This document shows, in pieces, positions 40,170 through 48,355 of a DNA stretch of 60,920 bases. The notes under the pieces were generated by a model. The model made no database searches. It saw only the letters and a program-made list of their open reading frames with translations, and was not told the DNA's origin. Origin of the DNA: Methylocystis sp. (GTDB lineage Bacteria > Pseudomonadota > Alphaproteobacteria > Rhizobiales > Beijerinckiaceae); NCBI RefSeq assembly GCF_021731785.1, contig NZ_JAKFWS010000061.1, forward strand, positions 1-60,920, written 5' to 3'. Positions within the stretch are counted from its first letter, which is position 1. Each line of letters opens with the position of its first letter. The translations under genes were made by a program, and so were the position numbers.

Positions 40170-40712
40170 ATGACCGACCATATCTGGCTGGCGACGGGCG
40201 AAGCGACGGTTTTGGCCAGGGACGGACAATATACCGACGCCATGCCGGAAGTGATGATCGGCAATGTCAAGGGCCCGGTTGGGCACGCCTTCGCCAGCAT
40301 GGCGGGCCAGGTCGCCGGGCATCCGCGCATGTTCGTCATCCGCGACCTCAATCAGCAGGTGCGGCCGGCGACAATGATGACCACCAAAATGACGGTCAAG
40401 TCGGAAGAGTATGTTGAGCTTCTCGGCGGCGTTGTGCAGGCGGCGACCGGCGACGCTATCGTCGATTGCATTGCTGAAGGGATTATCCCGAAGGATCAGA
40501 TCAACGAGCTGTGCATGGTCATCATGGTGTGGCTCGATCCGCGTTGCGCCAAGCACAAGAAGCTCGACAAGAAAGACCTCTATCGCACCAATTATGAGGC
40601 GACGAAGCTCGCGATCTCACGCGCGATAAAGGGCGAGCCGACGGCCGACGAACTCATCGCCAACCGTAAGAGCGTGCAGCATTACGCGCTTGAAGGCGTC
40701 TTCGACGACTGA
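40170..40712 (+). CDS. Formaldehyde-activating enzyme homologue (Fae-like)
   Basis: This 180-residue protein aligns with Fae, which joins formaldehyde to tetrahydromethanopterin in methylotrophs. The C-terminal half is close to Fae: AEGIIPKDQINEL, YNYEATKL-type NYEATKLAISRAI, KGEPTADEL and RKSVQH. The N-terminal half is diverged. Where Fae has AHIDLIIG with the histidine proposed to act in catalysis, this protein reads AMPEVMIG, so that His is Met. It is therefore better called a Fae-like paralogue than Fae itself, and may have another role or be regulatory. ATG 40170 is preceded by AGAGGA. Its 3' end overlaps the convergent DUF2063 gene by 31 bp. Confidence 0.8.
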   Translation: MTDHIWLATGEATVLARDGQYTDAMPEVMIGNVKGPVGHAFASMAGQVAGHPRMFVIRDLNQQVRPATMMTTKMTVKSEEYVELLGGVVQAATGDAIVDCIAEGIIPKDQINELCMVIMVWLDPRCAKHKKLDKKDLYRTNYEATKLAISRAIKGEPTADELIANRKSVQHYALEGVFDD

Positions 40713-41521
40713 TCTTCGCCGAGGACGCGTACGCCGATAATCATGCCGTCCTGAAACCAGCTCGACAGACATTGCGCCAGCCGTTCTGGCGCAATCTCTC
40801 CGGCCTGCTGAAAAGCGGTCATCTGACATATGTCGCCGAAGGCGTGGCCGGCGCGCGCTTCATTGAGCGCGACATATTCGTCGGGCTCTAGCGCATGATA
40901 GGCAGATTCGTAATTGACGCGCCACACCGCGGCATATTCAACCTCATCGCCCGCCGGCGGCGCTTCGACCTTGTCCTGCTCCTCCTCGCTGATCGCCGCG
41001 TCATAGGCCGCGATCGTGCCGGCGGCGAGTTCGAGCAAAGCAAGGCTCGGGTCGAAATCGAAGGCGAGCCTCGGCCAATCCTCCGGCGCGAATTCCGCCA
41101 GCGCCTGCACCGCCAACTGCGTTTCGTCAGGAGAGTCGAAAGCGTCGACCATCGCGCGCTCGAACAGCGCCATGGAAACGGCCGCAGCATCGTCGCGCCA
41201 GCGCGCGCTTTCACGCATGAAATCCGGCAGTCCGGTGGTAAAAAAGCGGGCGTTGGGATCGCGCGAGGGGCGCTGGTCGATGTAGTCGTCGACCAGCGCC
41301 TCGAACGCCTCATCTCCGAGAATCGCACGCAGGCCGGGGTGATCCTCGGAAACGAATTCAGCCAGTCGTATGCGGTAGCCGCTCTGATAGACGCCAAGCA
41401 GCGTCTCGGCAGTCGCGCCGCGCGGCGACAATCGCAATTTTTTCAGCAGCGGCTTGTCCGCCTCTCCGGAGCCGGCCAGCACGCGCTGCTGAAACAGTGA
41501 TTGGAAATCAACGAGCTTCAT
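40682..41521 (-). CDS. bufC: DUF2063 protein, bufferin partner (BufC-like)
   Basis: This 279-residue protein carries the N-terminal DUF2063 domain (LVDFQSLFQQRVLAG, VYQSGYRIRLAEFVSEDHPGLRAILGDEAF, PSRDPNARFFTTGLPDFM). Such proteins sit next to DUF692/MNIO enzymes and are thought to present the precursor peptide to the enzyme. The C-terminal half ends with a winged-helix-like region. The start overlaps the bufB stop as ATGA, so the two are translated together. The symbol reflects the buf gene order and not a tested function. Confidence 0.85.
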   Translation of the reverse strand: MKLVDFQSLFQQRVLAGSGEADKPLLKKLRLSPRGATAETLLGVYQSGYRIRLAEFVSEDHPGLRAILGDEAFEALVDDYIDQRPSRDPNARFFTTGLPDFMRESARWRDDAAAVSMALFERAMVDAFDSPDETQLAVQALAEFAPEDWPRLAFDFDPSLALLELAAGTIAAYDAAISEEEQDKVEAPPAGDEVEYAAVWRVNYESAYHALEPDEYVALNEARAGHAFGDICQMTAFQQAGEIAPERLAQCLSSWFQDGMIIGVRVLGEDQSSKTPSSA

Positions 41522-42363
41522 GCCGCGGTGAGCGCTCGCTCTTTTGAGATGCGGGCGTCGATGTCGCGCATATGCTGCAGCTCGTCGAGAAGATCCGAGA
41601 GCGGAGGAAAATTGTCGTCGCGCTCGATCATGGCGGAGACGTCGCCACAGCGCCGCCGCGCATGCTCGTAGAGCGCCCAGACTTCGTCGCAGACTGGCTG
41701 GTCATGTGTGTCGACGCGATGCGTCTCGTTATCGGTATGGCCCGCCATATGGAACTGCACGACGCGCTCGGCTGGAACGCCGTCGATGAACGCCACCGGA
41801 TCGAAGCCGTGATTGAAGCTCGAAACGAAAACATTATTGACGTCGAGCAGCAACAGACAATCGGCGCGCTCCGCCATTTCGCGAACGAACTCATGTTCGC
41901 TCATCTCGGAGTCGACGAAGGAAACGTAAGTCGAAGCGTTTTCGACGACGAGCTGGCGCTTGAGGAAATCCTGCACCCGCTGGATGCGCGCGGCGATATG
42001 GGCAAGCGATTCTCGCGTATAAGGAATCGGCAACAGATCATGGAGCGTGACGCCGTGAACGCCTGTCCAGGCGACGTGATCTGAAACCCATGCCGGCTGG
42101 ACGCGTTCGGCGAGCGCCTTCAACTGCCGCAAATAGTCGAGGTTAAGCGGATCGGTTGACGCAAGCGACATCGAGACGCCATGCATGACGATGGGATAAT
42201 CGGCGCGTATCCGCTCCAACATCGCCAGTGGCCGGCCGCCGGCGAGCATGTAGTTTTCAGAAATGATTTCGAACCAGTCGACCGGCGGGCGCGACGACAG
42301 GATCTCTTCATAATAGATCGGCCGCAGGCCCAAGCCGTAGCCAAGCGGCGGGGGCTTTTCCAT
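41518..42363 (-). CDS. bufB: DUF692 / MNIO-family peptide-modifying enzyme (BufB-like)
   Basis: This 281-residue TIM-barrel enzyme belongs to the multinuclear non-heme iron oxidative family, which modifies cysteines in ribosomal peptides. Likely metal-binding segments are visible: WVSDHVAW, VVENASTYV, LLLDVNNVFV, FNHGFD, VQFHMAGHTD, HDQPV and MIERDDNFPP. Relatives include MbnB of methanobactin synthesis and BufB of the copper-binding bufferins. The DUF2063 partner and the signal-peptide-bearing precursor favour the bufferin type. ATG 42363 is preceded by GAGGGGA. It lies 90 bp after bufA, with a hairpin in between. Confidence 0.9.
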   Translation of the reverse strand: MEKPPPLGYGLGLRPIYYEEILSSRPPVDWFEIISENYMLAGGRPLAMLERIRADYPIVMHGVSMSLASTDPLNLDYLRQLKALAERVQPAWVSDHVAWTGVHGVTLHDLLPIPYTRESLAHIAARIQRVQDFLKRQLVVENASTYVSFVDSEMSEHEFVREMAERADCLLLLDVNNVFVSSFNHGFDPVAFIDGVPAERVVQFHMAGHTDNETHRVDTHDQPVCDEVWALYEHARRRCGDVSAMIERDDNFPPLSDLLDELQHMRDIDARISKERALTAA

Positions 42364-42415
42364 GACGTGTTCCCCTCTCGGGCATCGCCGCTCATGCCGG
42401 AGCCGCATCAGCGTG

Positions 42416-42444
42416 GCGGGGACGACCATAGGCGCCGCCCCCGC
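42416..42444 (-). promoter_or_regulatory. Intercistronic hairpin between bufA and bufB
   Basis: GCGGGG pairs with CCCCGC around a 17-base loop that can pair further. There is no U-tract, so it is not a standard terminator. It may stabilise the upstream bufA message or lower read-through into bufB, giving more precursor than enzyme. Confidence 0.4.
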
Positions 42445-42453
42445 ACAAGGCGA

Positions 42454-42684
42454 TTACTTTGTGTGGCAGCGGCTCTTCATGTTGCAGCGGCCCTTGTGGT
42501 GGTGACACTGCGCCTTGTGGTGGCATTTGGACATGCCGCGGCAGCTGGACTTGCCGCCGCAATGGCTCTTGGCGTGGGTCGCCTTGGCGCCATGCGCATG
42601 GGCGGGCGCAACCGACGCGCCGCTCAAGGCAAGGGCGATGGCTGCGGCTGCGAGCGCCGGTCCTGAAATAATATTGGGTTTCAT
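42454..42684 (-). CDS. bufA: Cys/His-rich precursor peptide, candidate bufferin
   Basis: This 76-residue peptide has a signal sequence (about residues 1-30, ending VAPAHA). The mature part of about 46 residues is rich in Cys, His and Lys. Its six cysteines lie at 42, 48, 54, 60, 67 and 73, so they repeat every six residues with one seven-residue step. Many follow Lys, Ser or Arg (KSSC, MSKC, KAQC, KGRC, KSRC). It does not resemble the DUF2282 type of bufferin. Its position before a DUF692 enzyme and a DUF2063 partner makes it the likely substrate: exported, cysteine-modified and metal-binding. Direct thiolate/imidazole metal binding without modification is the alternative. GAGGAG lies 6 bases before ATG 42684. 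Confidence 0.82.
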   Translation of the reverse strand: MKPNIISGPALAAAAIALALSGASVAPAHAHGAKATHAKSHCGGKSSCRGMSKCHHKAQCHHHKGRCNMKSRCHTK

Positions 42685-43288
42685 TTTTCTCTCCTCTTAT
42701 ATCCCCCTCGCGATGAGGGGAAGTCGACGCTCTGGCCGCTCGCGCGGCGCATGCCAGCTTCTACTTAGCGCTCGCGGGCGTTGTGTCGGCCCCGGCGGCG
42801 CGGGAAGCAACAGCCCAACAGCATATTGCGCTGCTTCCTGCTTCCGCGACTGTGCCCCTGCGGATCAGCGCGATCCCGGAACGCAGTCCAAGCTTGGCCA
42901 CGCAGACTAAGCATGCGACTTCGATTCCGCCAGCAGTAAATTCGACGATACAGGCGCGCTCTCGCGTTATGTTTAATATATTAAATCAGTATATTAGTAG
43001 TATATTGCATTGCAATATCATGGTTTTGCCGCAGCTTTCCCCGCAACGGTTTCTGCTTCGAGCGCTTGCGGAGGCGGCGCGGCGCTGATAGATAACGCCC
43101 GCGCCGGAGATCAAGCCGGCGCATTCGCTTTGGTTTTCGACCTCGGGCCGCGCCGGCCAGTTCGTTTAGCGAACTTTTTCGTTCTCCCTCGCGTTTCAGC
43201 GGCGGAAGGACGCTCCGATGGTCGAGAGCCGAACTGCAACGCGAACCCTATGCCGGCGCCGCCCTTTCTGGGGCCTTCAGGAGAACAA
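42685..43288. other. Intergenic region between bufA and rpsA with an AT-rich palindrome cluster
   Basis: This 604 bp stretch separates the divergent bufA and rpsA. Near 42968-43020 the base composition drops to strongly AT. It holds a 14-bp perfect palindrome TTTAATATATTAAA (42972-42985), two direct copies of AGTATATT (42988-42995, 42999-43006), and ATATTGCA-T-TGCAATAT (43002-43018). Such clusters are typical binding places for DNA-bending or xenogeneic-silencer-like regulators. No protein gene is convincing here. Confidence 0.6.
42704..42720 (-). promoter_or_regulatory. Leader hairpin before bufA
   Basis: CCCCTC and GAGGGG form a six-base stem with a five-base loop, 7 bases upstream of the bufA ribosome site. 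In the transcript it could limit or tune access to that site. No known riboswitch is recognised. Confidence 0.35.
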
Positions 43289-45031
43289 ATGTCCGCTACT
43301 ACCGATCGCGTCCCCACGCGCGAAGATTTCGCCGCCCTGCTCGATGAAAGCTACGGCCAGAACGAAGCATTCGAAGGCTCCGTCATCAAGGGCCGGGTCG
43401 TCGCCATCGAAAAGGATGTCGCCGTCATCGACATCGGCCTCAAGACCGAAGGCCGCGTCCCGATCAAGGAATTCACCGGCTACGGGCGCGACCCTGCCCC
43501 GCAGGTCGGCGAAGAGGTCGAAGTCTATTTGGAGCGCGTCGAGAATGCGCTCGGCGAAGCCGTCATCTCGCGCGACAAGGCGCGCCGCGAAGAGAGCTGG
43601 GTGAAGCTCGAAAAAGCGTTCGAGACCAATGAAAAGGTCGACGGCGTCATCTTCAATCAGGTCAAGGGCGGGTTCACCGTCGATCTCGACGGCGCGGTGG
43701 CGTTCCTGCCGCGCTCACAAGTCGACATCCGACCGATCCGCGACGTCGGCCCGCTGATGAACGTGCCGCAGCCGTTCCACATCCTGAAGATGGATCGCCG
43801 TCGCGGCAACATCGTCGTGTCGCGCCGCACCGTGCTCGAAGAGAGCCGCGCCGAGCAGCGCCACGAGATCGTCGCCAACCTCGAAGAGGGACAGGTGATC
43901 GACGGCGTCGTGAAGAACATCACCGACTATGGCGCCTTCGTCGATCTCGGCGGCATTGACGGCCTGCTGCATGTCACCGACATCGCCTGGCGGCGCGTCA
44001 ATCACCCGTCCGAGGTGCTGACCATCGGTCAGACCGTCAAAGTGAAGATCATCAAGATCAATCACGAGACGCACCGCATCTCGCTCGGCATGAAGCAGCT
44101 GCTCGAGGATCCGTGGCAGGGCATCGAGGCGAAATATCCGATCGGCGCCAGGTTCCACGGCCGCGTGACCAACATCACCGACTACGGCGCTTTCGTCGAA
44201 CTGGAGCCCGGCATCGAAGGCCTCGTCCATGTCTCGGAAATGAGCTGGACGAAGAAAAACGTCCATCCCGGCAAGATCGTCTCGACGAGCCAGGAAGTCG
44301 ACGTGCAGGTTCTCGAAGTCGATCCGGTCAAGCGCCGTATTTCGCTCGGCCTCAAGCAGTGCCTGCAGAACCCATGGGAGGCTTTCGCCGAAAAGCATCC
44401 GGTCGGTTCGAGCGTCTCCGGCGAGGTCAAGAACAAGACCGAGTTCGGCCTGTTCATCGGACTTGATGGCGATGTGGACGGCATGGTCCATCTCTCCGAT
44501 CTCGACTGGAACCGCCCCGGGGAGCAGGTGATTGAGGATTATAAGAAGGGCGACGTGATCAACGCCCAGGTCCTCGACGTCGACGTTGAGAAGGAGCGCA
44601 TCTCGCTCGGCGTCAAGCAACTTGCCGGCGATCCCTTCGCTTCCGTGAGCGCCGAAGAAGGCGGCGAGCTGAAGAAGGGCGTCGTCGTCACTTGCGAAGT
44701 GATCGAGGTGAAGGACTCCGGCATCGACGTAAAGATTTCCGGCACCGATCTCACGACCTTCATCAAGCGCAGCGAGCTTGCCCGCGACCGCGCCGATCAG
44801 CGCCCCGAACGGTTCGCCGTCGGCGAAAAGGTCGACGCCCGCGTAACGCTTTTCGATCGCAAGGCGCGCAAGGTCTCGGTCTCGATCAAGGCGCTGGAAG
44901 TCGCCGAGGAAAAAGAGGCGATCGCGCAATACGGTTCGGCCGACTCGGGCGCTTCGTTGGGCGACATCCTCGGCGCGGCGCTGAAAGCCCGCGAAGAGAC
45001 GCCAAAGAAGGGCAAGAATTCCGAGGAGTAG
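43289..45031 (+). CDS. rpsA: 30S ribosomal protein S1
   Basis: S1 delivers mRNA to the 30S subunit. The 580-residue protein has six S1 (OB-fold) repeats: two degenerate N-terminal ones that bind the ribosome and four RNA-binding ones, each with versions of GxVxNITDYGAFVDLGGIDGLLH (in parts) and RISLGMKQL. The start ATG 43289 is preceded by AGGAG. A long in-frame extension to 43010 is not used because the conserved N terminus starts here. cmk, a frequent upstream neighbour, is not present. A strong terminator follows. Confidence 0.97.
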   Translation: MSATTDRVPTREDFAALLDESYGQNEAFEGSVIKGRVVAIEKDVAVIDIGLKTEGRVPIKEFTGYGRDPAPQVGEEVEVYLERVENALGEAVISRDKARREESWVKLEKAFETNEKVDGVIFNQVKGGFTVDLDGAVAFLPRSQVDIRPIRDVGPLMNVPQPFHILKMDRRRGNIVVSRRTVLEESRAEQRHEIVANLEEGQVIDGVVKNITDYGAFVDLGGIDGLLHVTDIAWRRVNHPSEVLTIGQTVKVKIIKINHETHRISLGMKQLLEDPWQGIEAKYPIGARFHGRVTNITDYGAFVELEPGIEGLVHVSEMSWTKKNVHPGKIVSTSQEVDVQVLEVDPVKRRISLGLKQCLQNPWEAFAEKHPVGSSVSGEVKNKTEFGLFIGLDGDVDGMVHLSDLDWNRPGEQVIEDYKKGDVINAQVLDVDVEKERISLGVKQLAGDPFASVSAEEGGELKKGVVVTCEVIEVKDSGIDVKISGTDLTTFIKRSELARDRADQRPERFAVGEKVDARVTLFDRKARKVSVSIKALEVAEEKEAIAQYGSADSGASLGDILGAALKAREETPKKGKNSEE

Positions 45032-45053
45032 AATTCCCCGGTCGTCAAATACC

Positions 45054-45084
45054 AGCCCGCGCCGAACGGCGCGGGCTTTTTTTT
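45054..45084 (+). terminator. Intrinsic terminator of rpsA
   Basis: A 10-bp stem (AGCCCGCGCC / GGCGCGGGCT) with loop GAAC is followed by eight T residues, 23 bp after the rpsA stop. Confidence 0.93.
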
Positions 45085-45222
45085 GCGCGCGCCACGCTCC
45101 TCTTGAAGGGAGGCCGAAGTCGCGCCTTACAAAACTTATCCCCACCCCCAAAACCTCGCCCATACTCGCCCCGCCTCGCCAACTGCAAGGGGCGTCGTCA
45201 CGGATCGGCGACGCTGGCGGGG

Positions 45223-45411
45223 ATGGTTAAGCGCAAGGCGACGATCCGCGACCTTGCGTCGGGTCTCGCGCCGCTGGCCGGGCCGCCGCCAGATGCGTGG
45301 CGGGCGCATGAGTTGCTCATGCGCGAAATGGCTGGGCTGGAGAAGTTAGGGCCGCACGCTGGGAACGACTACCGAAACGGGAAACGTCCCGCGGCACGAG
45401 GCGGCGCATAG
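45223..45411 (+). CDS. Hypothetical small protein
   Basis: This 62-codon frame starts ATG 45223 (MVKRKATIRDLASG) and is rich in basic residues, Ala and Gly. It has an amphipathic middle (ELLMREMAGLEKLG) and a basic end. GGCGGGG lies just upstream as a weak ribosome site. No family is recognised. It may be a genuine small gene or chance coding in GC-rich DNA. Confidence 0.35.
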   Translation: MVKRKATIRDLASGLAPLAGPPPDAWRAHELLMREMAGLEKLGPHAGNDYRNGKRPAARGGA

Positions 45412-45428
45412 GAGGCCCTTGCGACGCG

Positions 45429-45792
45429 CCCCTATCGCGCACAAGCGATAGGGGAAAGAAGCGGCGCCGTCTGGCGCCGTGTCCGGCAGAACGGCGTCCG
45501 CCATCCGGGGGCGTAGCGGCTGTCGGAAAAGGTGCGTCGCGGAAAAAGACCGTGTCCGGGATCGTCTCAATGACCCCGACCTATATTCTGCTTTTCACGC
45601 ACTCGGCCGAGTAACGGGGCCGAGGCGTCCCGGACCGCCCTTGCTCACCCGCGTCGAAAGACGATGGGAAATTTGGCGCTGCGCGACTCCACCCTCCCCT
45701 TTCGAAGGAGAATCGCGTTGCGTAGCAAAGCGGGATGGGGCACCAGCGCGGATGAATCCATAAGGAGAGACGCGGCGCGGCTTCGCCGCGTC
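45429..45792. repeat. Cluster of strong hairpins in a gene-poor stretch
   Basis: The roughly 500 bp between the small ORF and the next gene (45412-45912) hold three perfect inverted repeats. They are CCCCTATCGC/GCGATAGGGG (45429-45454), CGGCGCC/GGCGCCG (45462-45479) and GACGCGGCG/CGCCGCGTC (45769-45792). None is followed by a clear U-tract on the plus strand. A segment near 45690-45740 resembles the short interspersed repeat near 58440. I see no credible protein gene here. Confidence 0.55.
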
Positions 45793-45912
45793 AATCCTTT
45801 ATTCACCAAAACTCAATTCAGGCTGCGCCGTTAACCCCAACTTCCGAGGCGACGACGCAAACTCGGCGCGTTTTTCCATATGCGGCGCTGCAGGCCGCCG
45901 GAGTCGCGCCCC

Positions 45913-46827
45913 ATGAGCGTTGCCGAATTCGACCCGAGCGACAGGCACTACGCGCGCCCGCTACGCGCACGGCCGGCGGGCGCGCGCGCGGCGATCGGAA
46001 TGGGCGTCAGCGCGACGCTGATTCTCCTCGCGGCACTCATCTTTCTTCCACGCGAACCCAGGACTGCTGAACCGAAGAGCGCGCCGAAAATTGCGCCGCC
46101 GCGCGTCACGCACGCGCCGGGCAAGATCACCGCCAAGATCTCCGTTGACGCAATCGAGGCTTCGGCGCTGATGGCGAAACCCTTCAGCACATTCGATATC
46201 GCAGCGCCCCAATTTGCCAGGGAGAAAAAGACGATCGCTGCGCGCGACGGAGAGAAGGGCGCTGGCCGCATCGACACGATTTCAATCGGGCAGTTCGCGG
46301 CAGGCGCGCCATTCATGCGCGTCGACATTCATCAGGATATTACCGATGGTGAAAAGACGTCCGATTTCTTCCTAGACATGACGCGACACGCCGCGCAGGA
46401 GGGACTTAATGTCGCAAAGATCGGTCGGCCGAGCCCGCTCCTCGTCCGATTGGGTTCATTCGAGACGGCCGAAATACGATTGTCGCAACCTGCGTCCGAA
46501 GGCGTCGGCGCGAGCGAACGCAGCTGTCTCGCCACGCGATACGTCAATGGGACGCTTGCGCTCGAAATCGCCGGACTCGCATGCGGCCCGGCGGGAAGAC
46601 CGATTGACCGCGTCGCGCTCGGCTGCCTGCTCGACCGCATCAACTATACGGCGAGTCCGGACATGCCCGGATTGAATGATTTCTTCGCACAGGCGGCGGC
46701 GTCCCGTTCCATCGGTTGCGACAATTTCTCGCGCGATGACCTGACCGCGACGATTCCAGCCAAAAAGAAAGCCGCGCATCGCGCCCATTCCAGGACAACG
46801 CAAGAAGGCCCCCAACTCGCGCGCTAA
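45913..46827 (+). CDS. Hypothetical single-pass membrane protein
   Basis: This 304-residue protein of unknown function has a basic N terminus, one membrane helix (AAIGMGVSATLILLAALIFL, about residues 28-47), a Pro/Lys-rich linker and a soluble, probably periplasmic domain of about 200 residues. That domain has paired cysteines (RSCLATRY, LACGPAG, GCLLDR, GCDNF) that could form disulphides. The C terminus is Lys/Arg/His-rich. No family is recognised. ATG 45913 is chosen as the first Met before the conserved-looking start. Confidence 0.6.
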   Translation: MSVAEFDPSDRHYARPLRARPAGARAAIGMGVSATLILLAALIFLPREPRTAEPKSAPKIAPPRVTHAPGKITAKISVDAIEASALMAKPFSTFDIAAPQFAREKKTIAARDGEKGAGRIDTISIGQFAAGAPFMRVDIHQDITDGEKTSDFFLDMTRHAAQEGLNVAKIGRPSPLLVRLGSFETAEIRLSQPASEGVGASERSCLATRYVNGTLALEIAGLACGPAGRPIDRVALGCLLDRINYTASPDMPGLNDFFAQAAASRSIGCDNFSRDDLTATIPAKKKAAHRAHSRTTQEGPQLAR

Positions 46828-46950
46828 GCGCTTCGAGCCGAAGCATTCACCCTGAAGGCGAATTAATGGCGGGAAATGGCGGCGCCAATTCGCTTTTGCG
46901 AAACGATCCGCTATTATGATCCCTGGCGTTCAGTCCAAAAGGGGATCGTG

Positions 46951-47289
46951 ATGCGCAAAATTGAAGTGCTGTCGGCCGGGCTCGCATGTCTGGCGTTGTT
47001 TGCAGCGGGCGCCGCGCTCGCCAAGTCGCGCTATCGCGTTTCTTCGGACGACCCTTGTTGCGCTCGGGGCCCCATCGATATCCAGCGCCGCAGCTGGCTC
47101 GATCCAGGAACCCAGGCGCCGGTCGGCAGCACCAATCGCTACATGGTCCAGCAGACCTACCTCAATAACGATCCCATCGAGCGCAACCAGCGTAGCTGGT
47201 ATATGCAGGAAACGCTTCCGCAGCGGCCGCCCTACAACGCCGACATGATCGTCCCTTACGACGACGGTTTTTCTTTCCCTTGGCCGTAA
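46951..47289 (+). CDS. Hypothetical secreted protein
   Basis: This 112-residue protein has a clear signal peptide (VLSAGLACLALFAAGAALA, cleavage after ALA near residue 24). The mature part has a CC pair and two similar segments, QRRSWLDPGT and NQRSWYMQET, suggesting a short internal duplication. It ends in a Pro/Phe/Trp-rich tail (FSFPWP). ATG 46951 is preceded by AGGGG. The function is unknown. It may be periplasmic or surface-exposed. Confidence 0.65.
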   Translation: MRKIEVLSAGLACLALFAAGAALAKSRYRVSSDDPCCARGPIDIQRRSWLDPGTQAPVGSTNRYMVQQTYLNNDPIERNQRSWYMQETLPQRPPYNADMIVPYDDGFSFPWP

Positions 47290-47562
47290 GTTCAACCATT
47301 TCGAAGGAATCTTGACTTGCGGAGCGCTTTCCTTTAGCTCCCCACGAGCTTGACGCGGACCCTTCGCGCCAAGCAAGCACCCGTGGCGTTTGCAGCAAAC
47401 GCCTGTCGGCCGGTCGACGGCAGAGGAGGGCGCGTTCTTGATGCCCCAGCGGCGCCGGGGCGGCGAGAGACGCGGTTCGAGATGACGCCCAGAGCGCAAG
47501 GCTCCGGGCGATTTTCGTCTTGTCGCCTCTCTCGCCCTAACGCGAGCAAAAGAGGACGAAAA

Positions 47563-48180
47563 GTGACGAAACGCTCAGAAGCAAAACATAAGCTGGACCG
47601 CCGCCTAGGCCAGAATATCTGGGGCCGGCCGAAGAGCCCGGTCAACCGCCGCGAATACGGCCCCGGGCAGCATGGTCAGCGCCGCAAGGGCAAGCTCTCG
47701 GACTATGGCACGCAGCTCAAAGCCAAGCAGAAGCTCAAGGGCTATTACGGAAACATCTCGGAAAAGCAATTCCGCAAATATTATGCAGAGGCGATCCGCA
47801 TGAAGGGCGACTCGGGCGACAATCTGATCGGCCTTCTGGAGCGGCGACTCGACGCCATTGTCTATCGCGCGAAGTTTGTTCCGACGGTTTTCGCTGCGCG
47901 CCAGTTCGTCAATCACGGCCATATCCGCGTCAACGGCAAGCGCGTCAACATTCCGTCCTATCAGGTGAAGGTCGGAGACGTGATCGAGGTGAAAGAGGCC
48001 TCGAAGCAGGCTGTGACCGTTCTTGAGTCGGTTCAGCTCGCCGAACGCGACACGCCGGAATTCTACGATGTCGACCATTCCAAGATGATCGCGAAGCTCG
48101 TTCGGGTGCCGCACGCGACAGAAGTGCCCTATCCGGTGCAAATGGAGCCGAACCTCGTCATCGAATTCTATTCGCGGTAA
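47563..48180 (+). CDS. rpsD: 30S ribosomal protein S4
   Basis: S4 is a primary 16S rRNA-binding protein. The 205-residue sequence has the conserved [12 protein letters not shown] start, [29 protein letters not shown], and the S4 RNA-binding domain [22 protein letters not shown] (in parts). The start is GTG 47563 with AGAGGA upstream. A longer open frame upstream lacks family similarity. The gene stands alone, as often in alphaproteobacteria, and ends with a terminator. Confidence 0.96.
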   Translation: MTKRSEAKHKLDRRLGQNIWGRPKSPVNRREYGPGQHGQRRKGKLSDYGTQLKAKQKLKGYYGNISEKQFRKYYAEAIRMKGDSGDNLIGLLERRLDAIVYRAKFVPTVFAARQFVNHGHIRVNGKRVNIPSYQVKVGDVIEVKEASKQAVTVLESVQLAERDTPEFYDVDHSKMIAKLVRVPHATEVPYPVQMEPNLVIEFYSR

Positions 48181-48207
48181 CCTCGGCGCGCAGGAATTTC
48201 GCGAAAG

Positions 48208-48233
48208 CAGCCGCTCCGAGCGGCTGTTTTTTT
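48208..48233 (+). terminator. Intrinsic terminator of rpsD
   Basis: An eight-base stem (CAGCCGCT / AGCGGCTG) with a three-base loop is followed by seven T residues, shortly after the rpsD stop. Confidence 0.92.
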
Positions 48234-48355
48234 GTTCGCAATTCTTGACTGGGGAAGCGCGATCGGAAAGTCTAAGCGCAAGAAGCCGTCACCGCTCGCG
48301 CAGCCAACAAAATAAGACGGTCGGAACGGCAGGGGAAACGACAAGGGAGAGGCGC

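Noticed and set aside
41518-42684. Methanobactin operon
   Set aside because: The DUF692 enzyme resembles MbnB in family, but the partner is a DUF2063 protein, the precursor has a signal peptide and six Cys, and no mbnT, mbnP or mbnH-type genes are present. A bufferin-type pathway fits better.
42783-43088. 101-codon plus-strand frame upstream of rpsA
   Set aside because: Runs across the AT-rich palindrome island, with no family similarity or ribosome site.
43715-45163. Long minus-strand open frame opposite rpsA
   Set aside because: Mirror of the repeated S1 domains. No ribosome site and no family similarity.
45479-45763. 94-codon plus-strand frame
   Set aside because: Overlaps hairpins and repeat-like DNA, has Arg/Pro-rich composition, and has no ribosome site.
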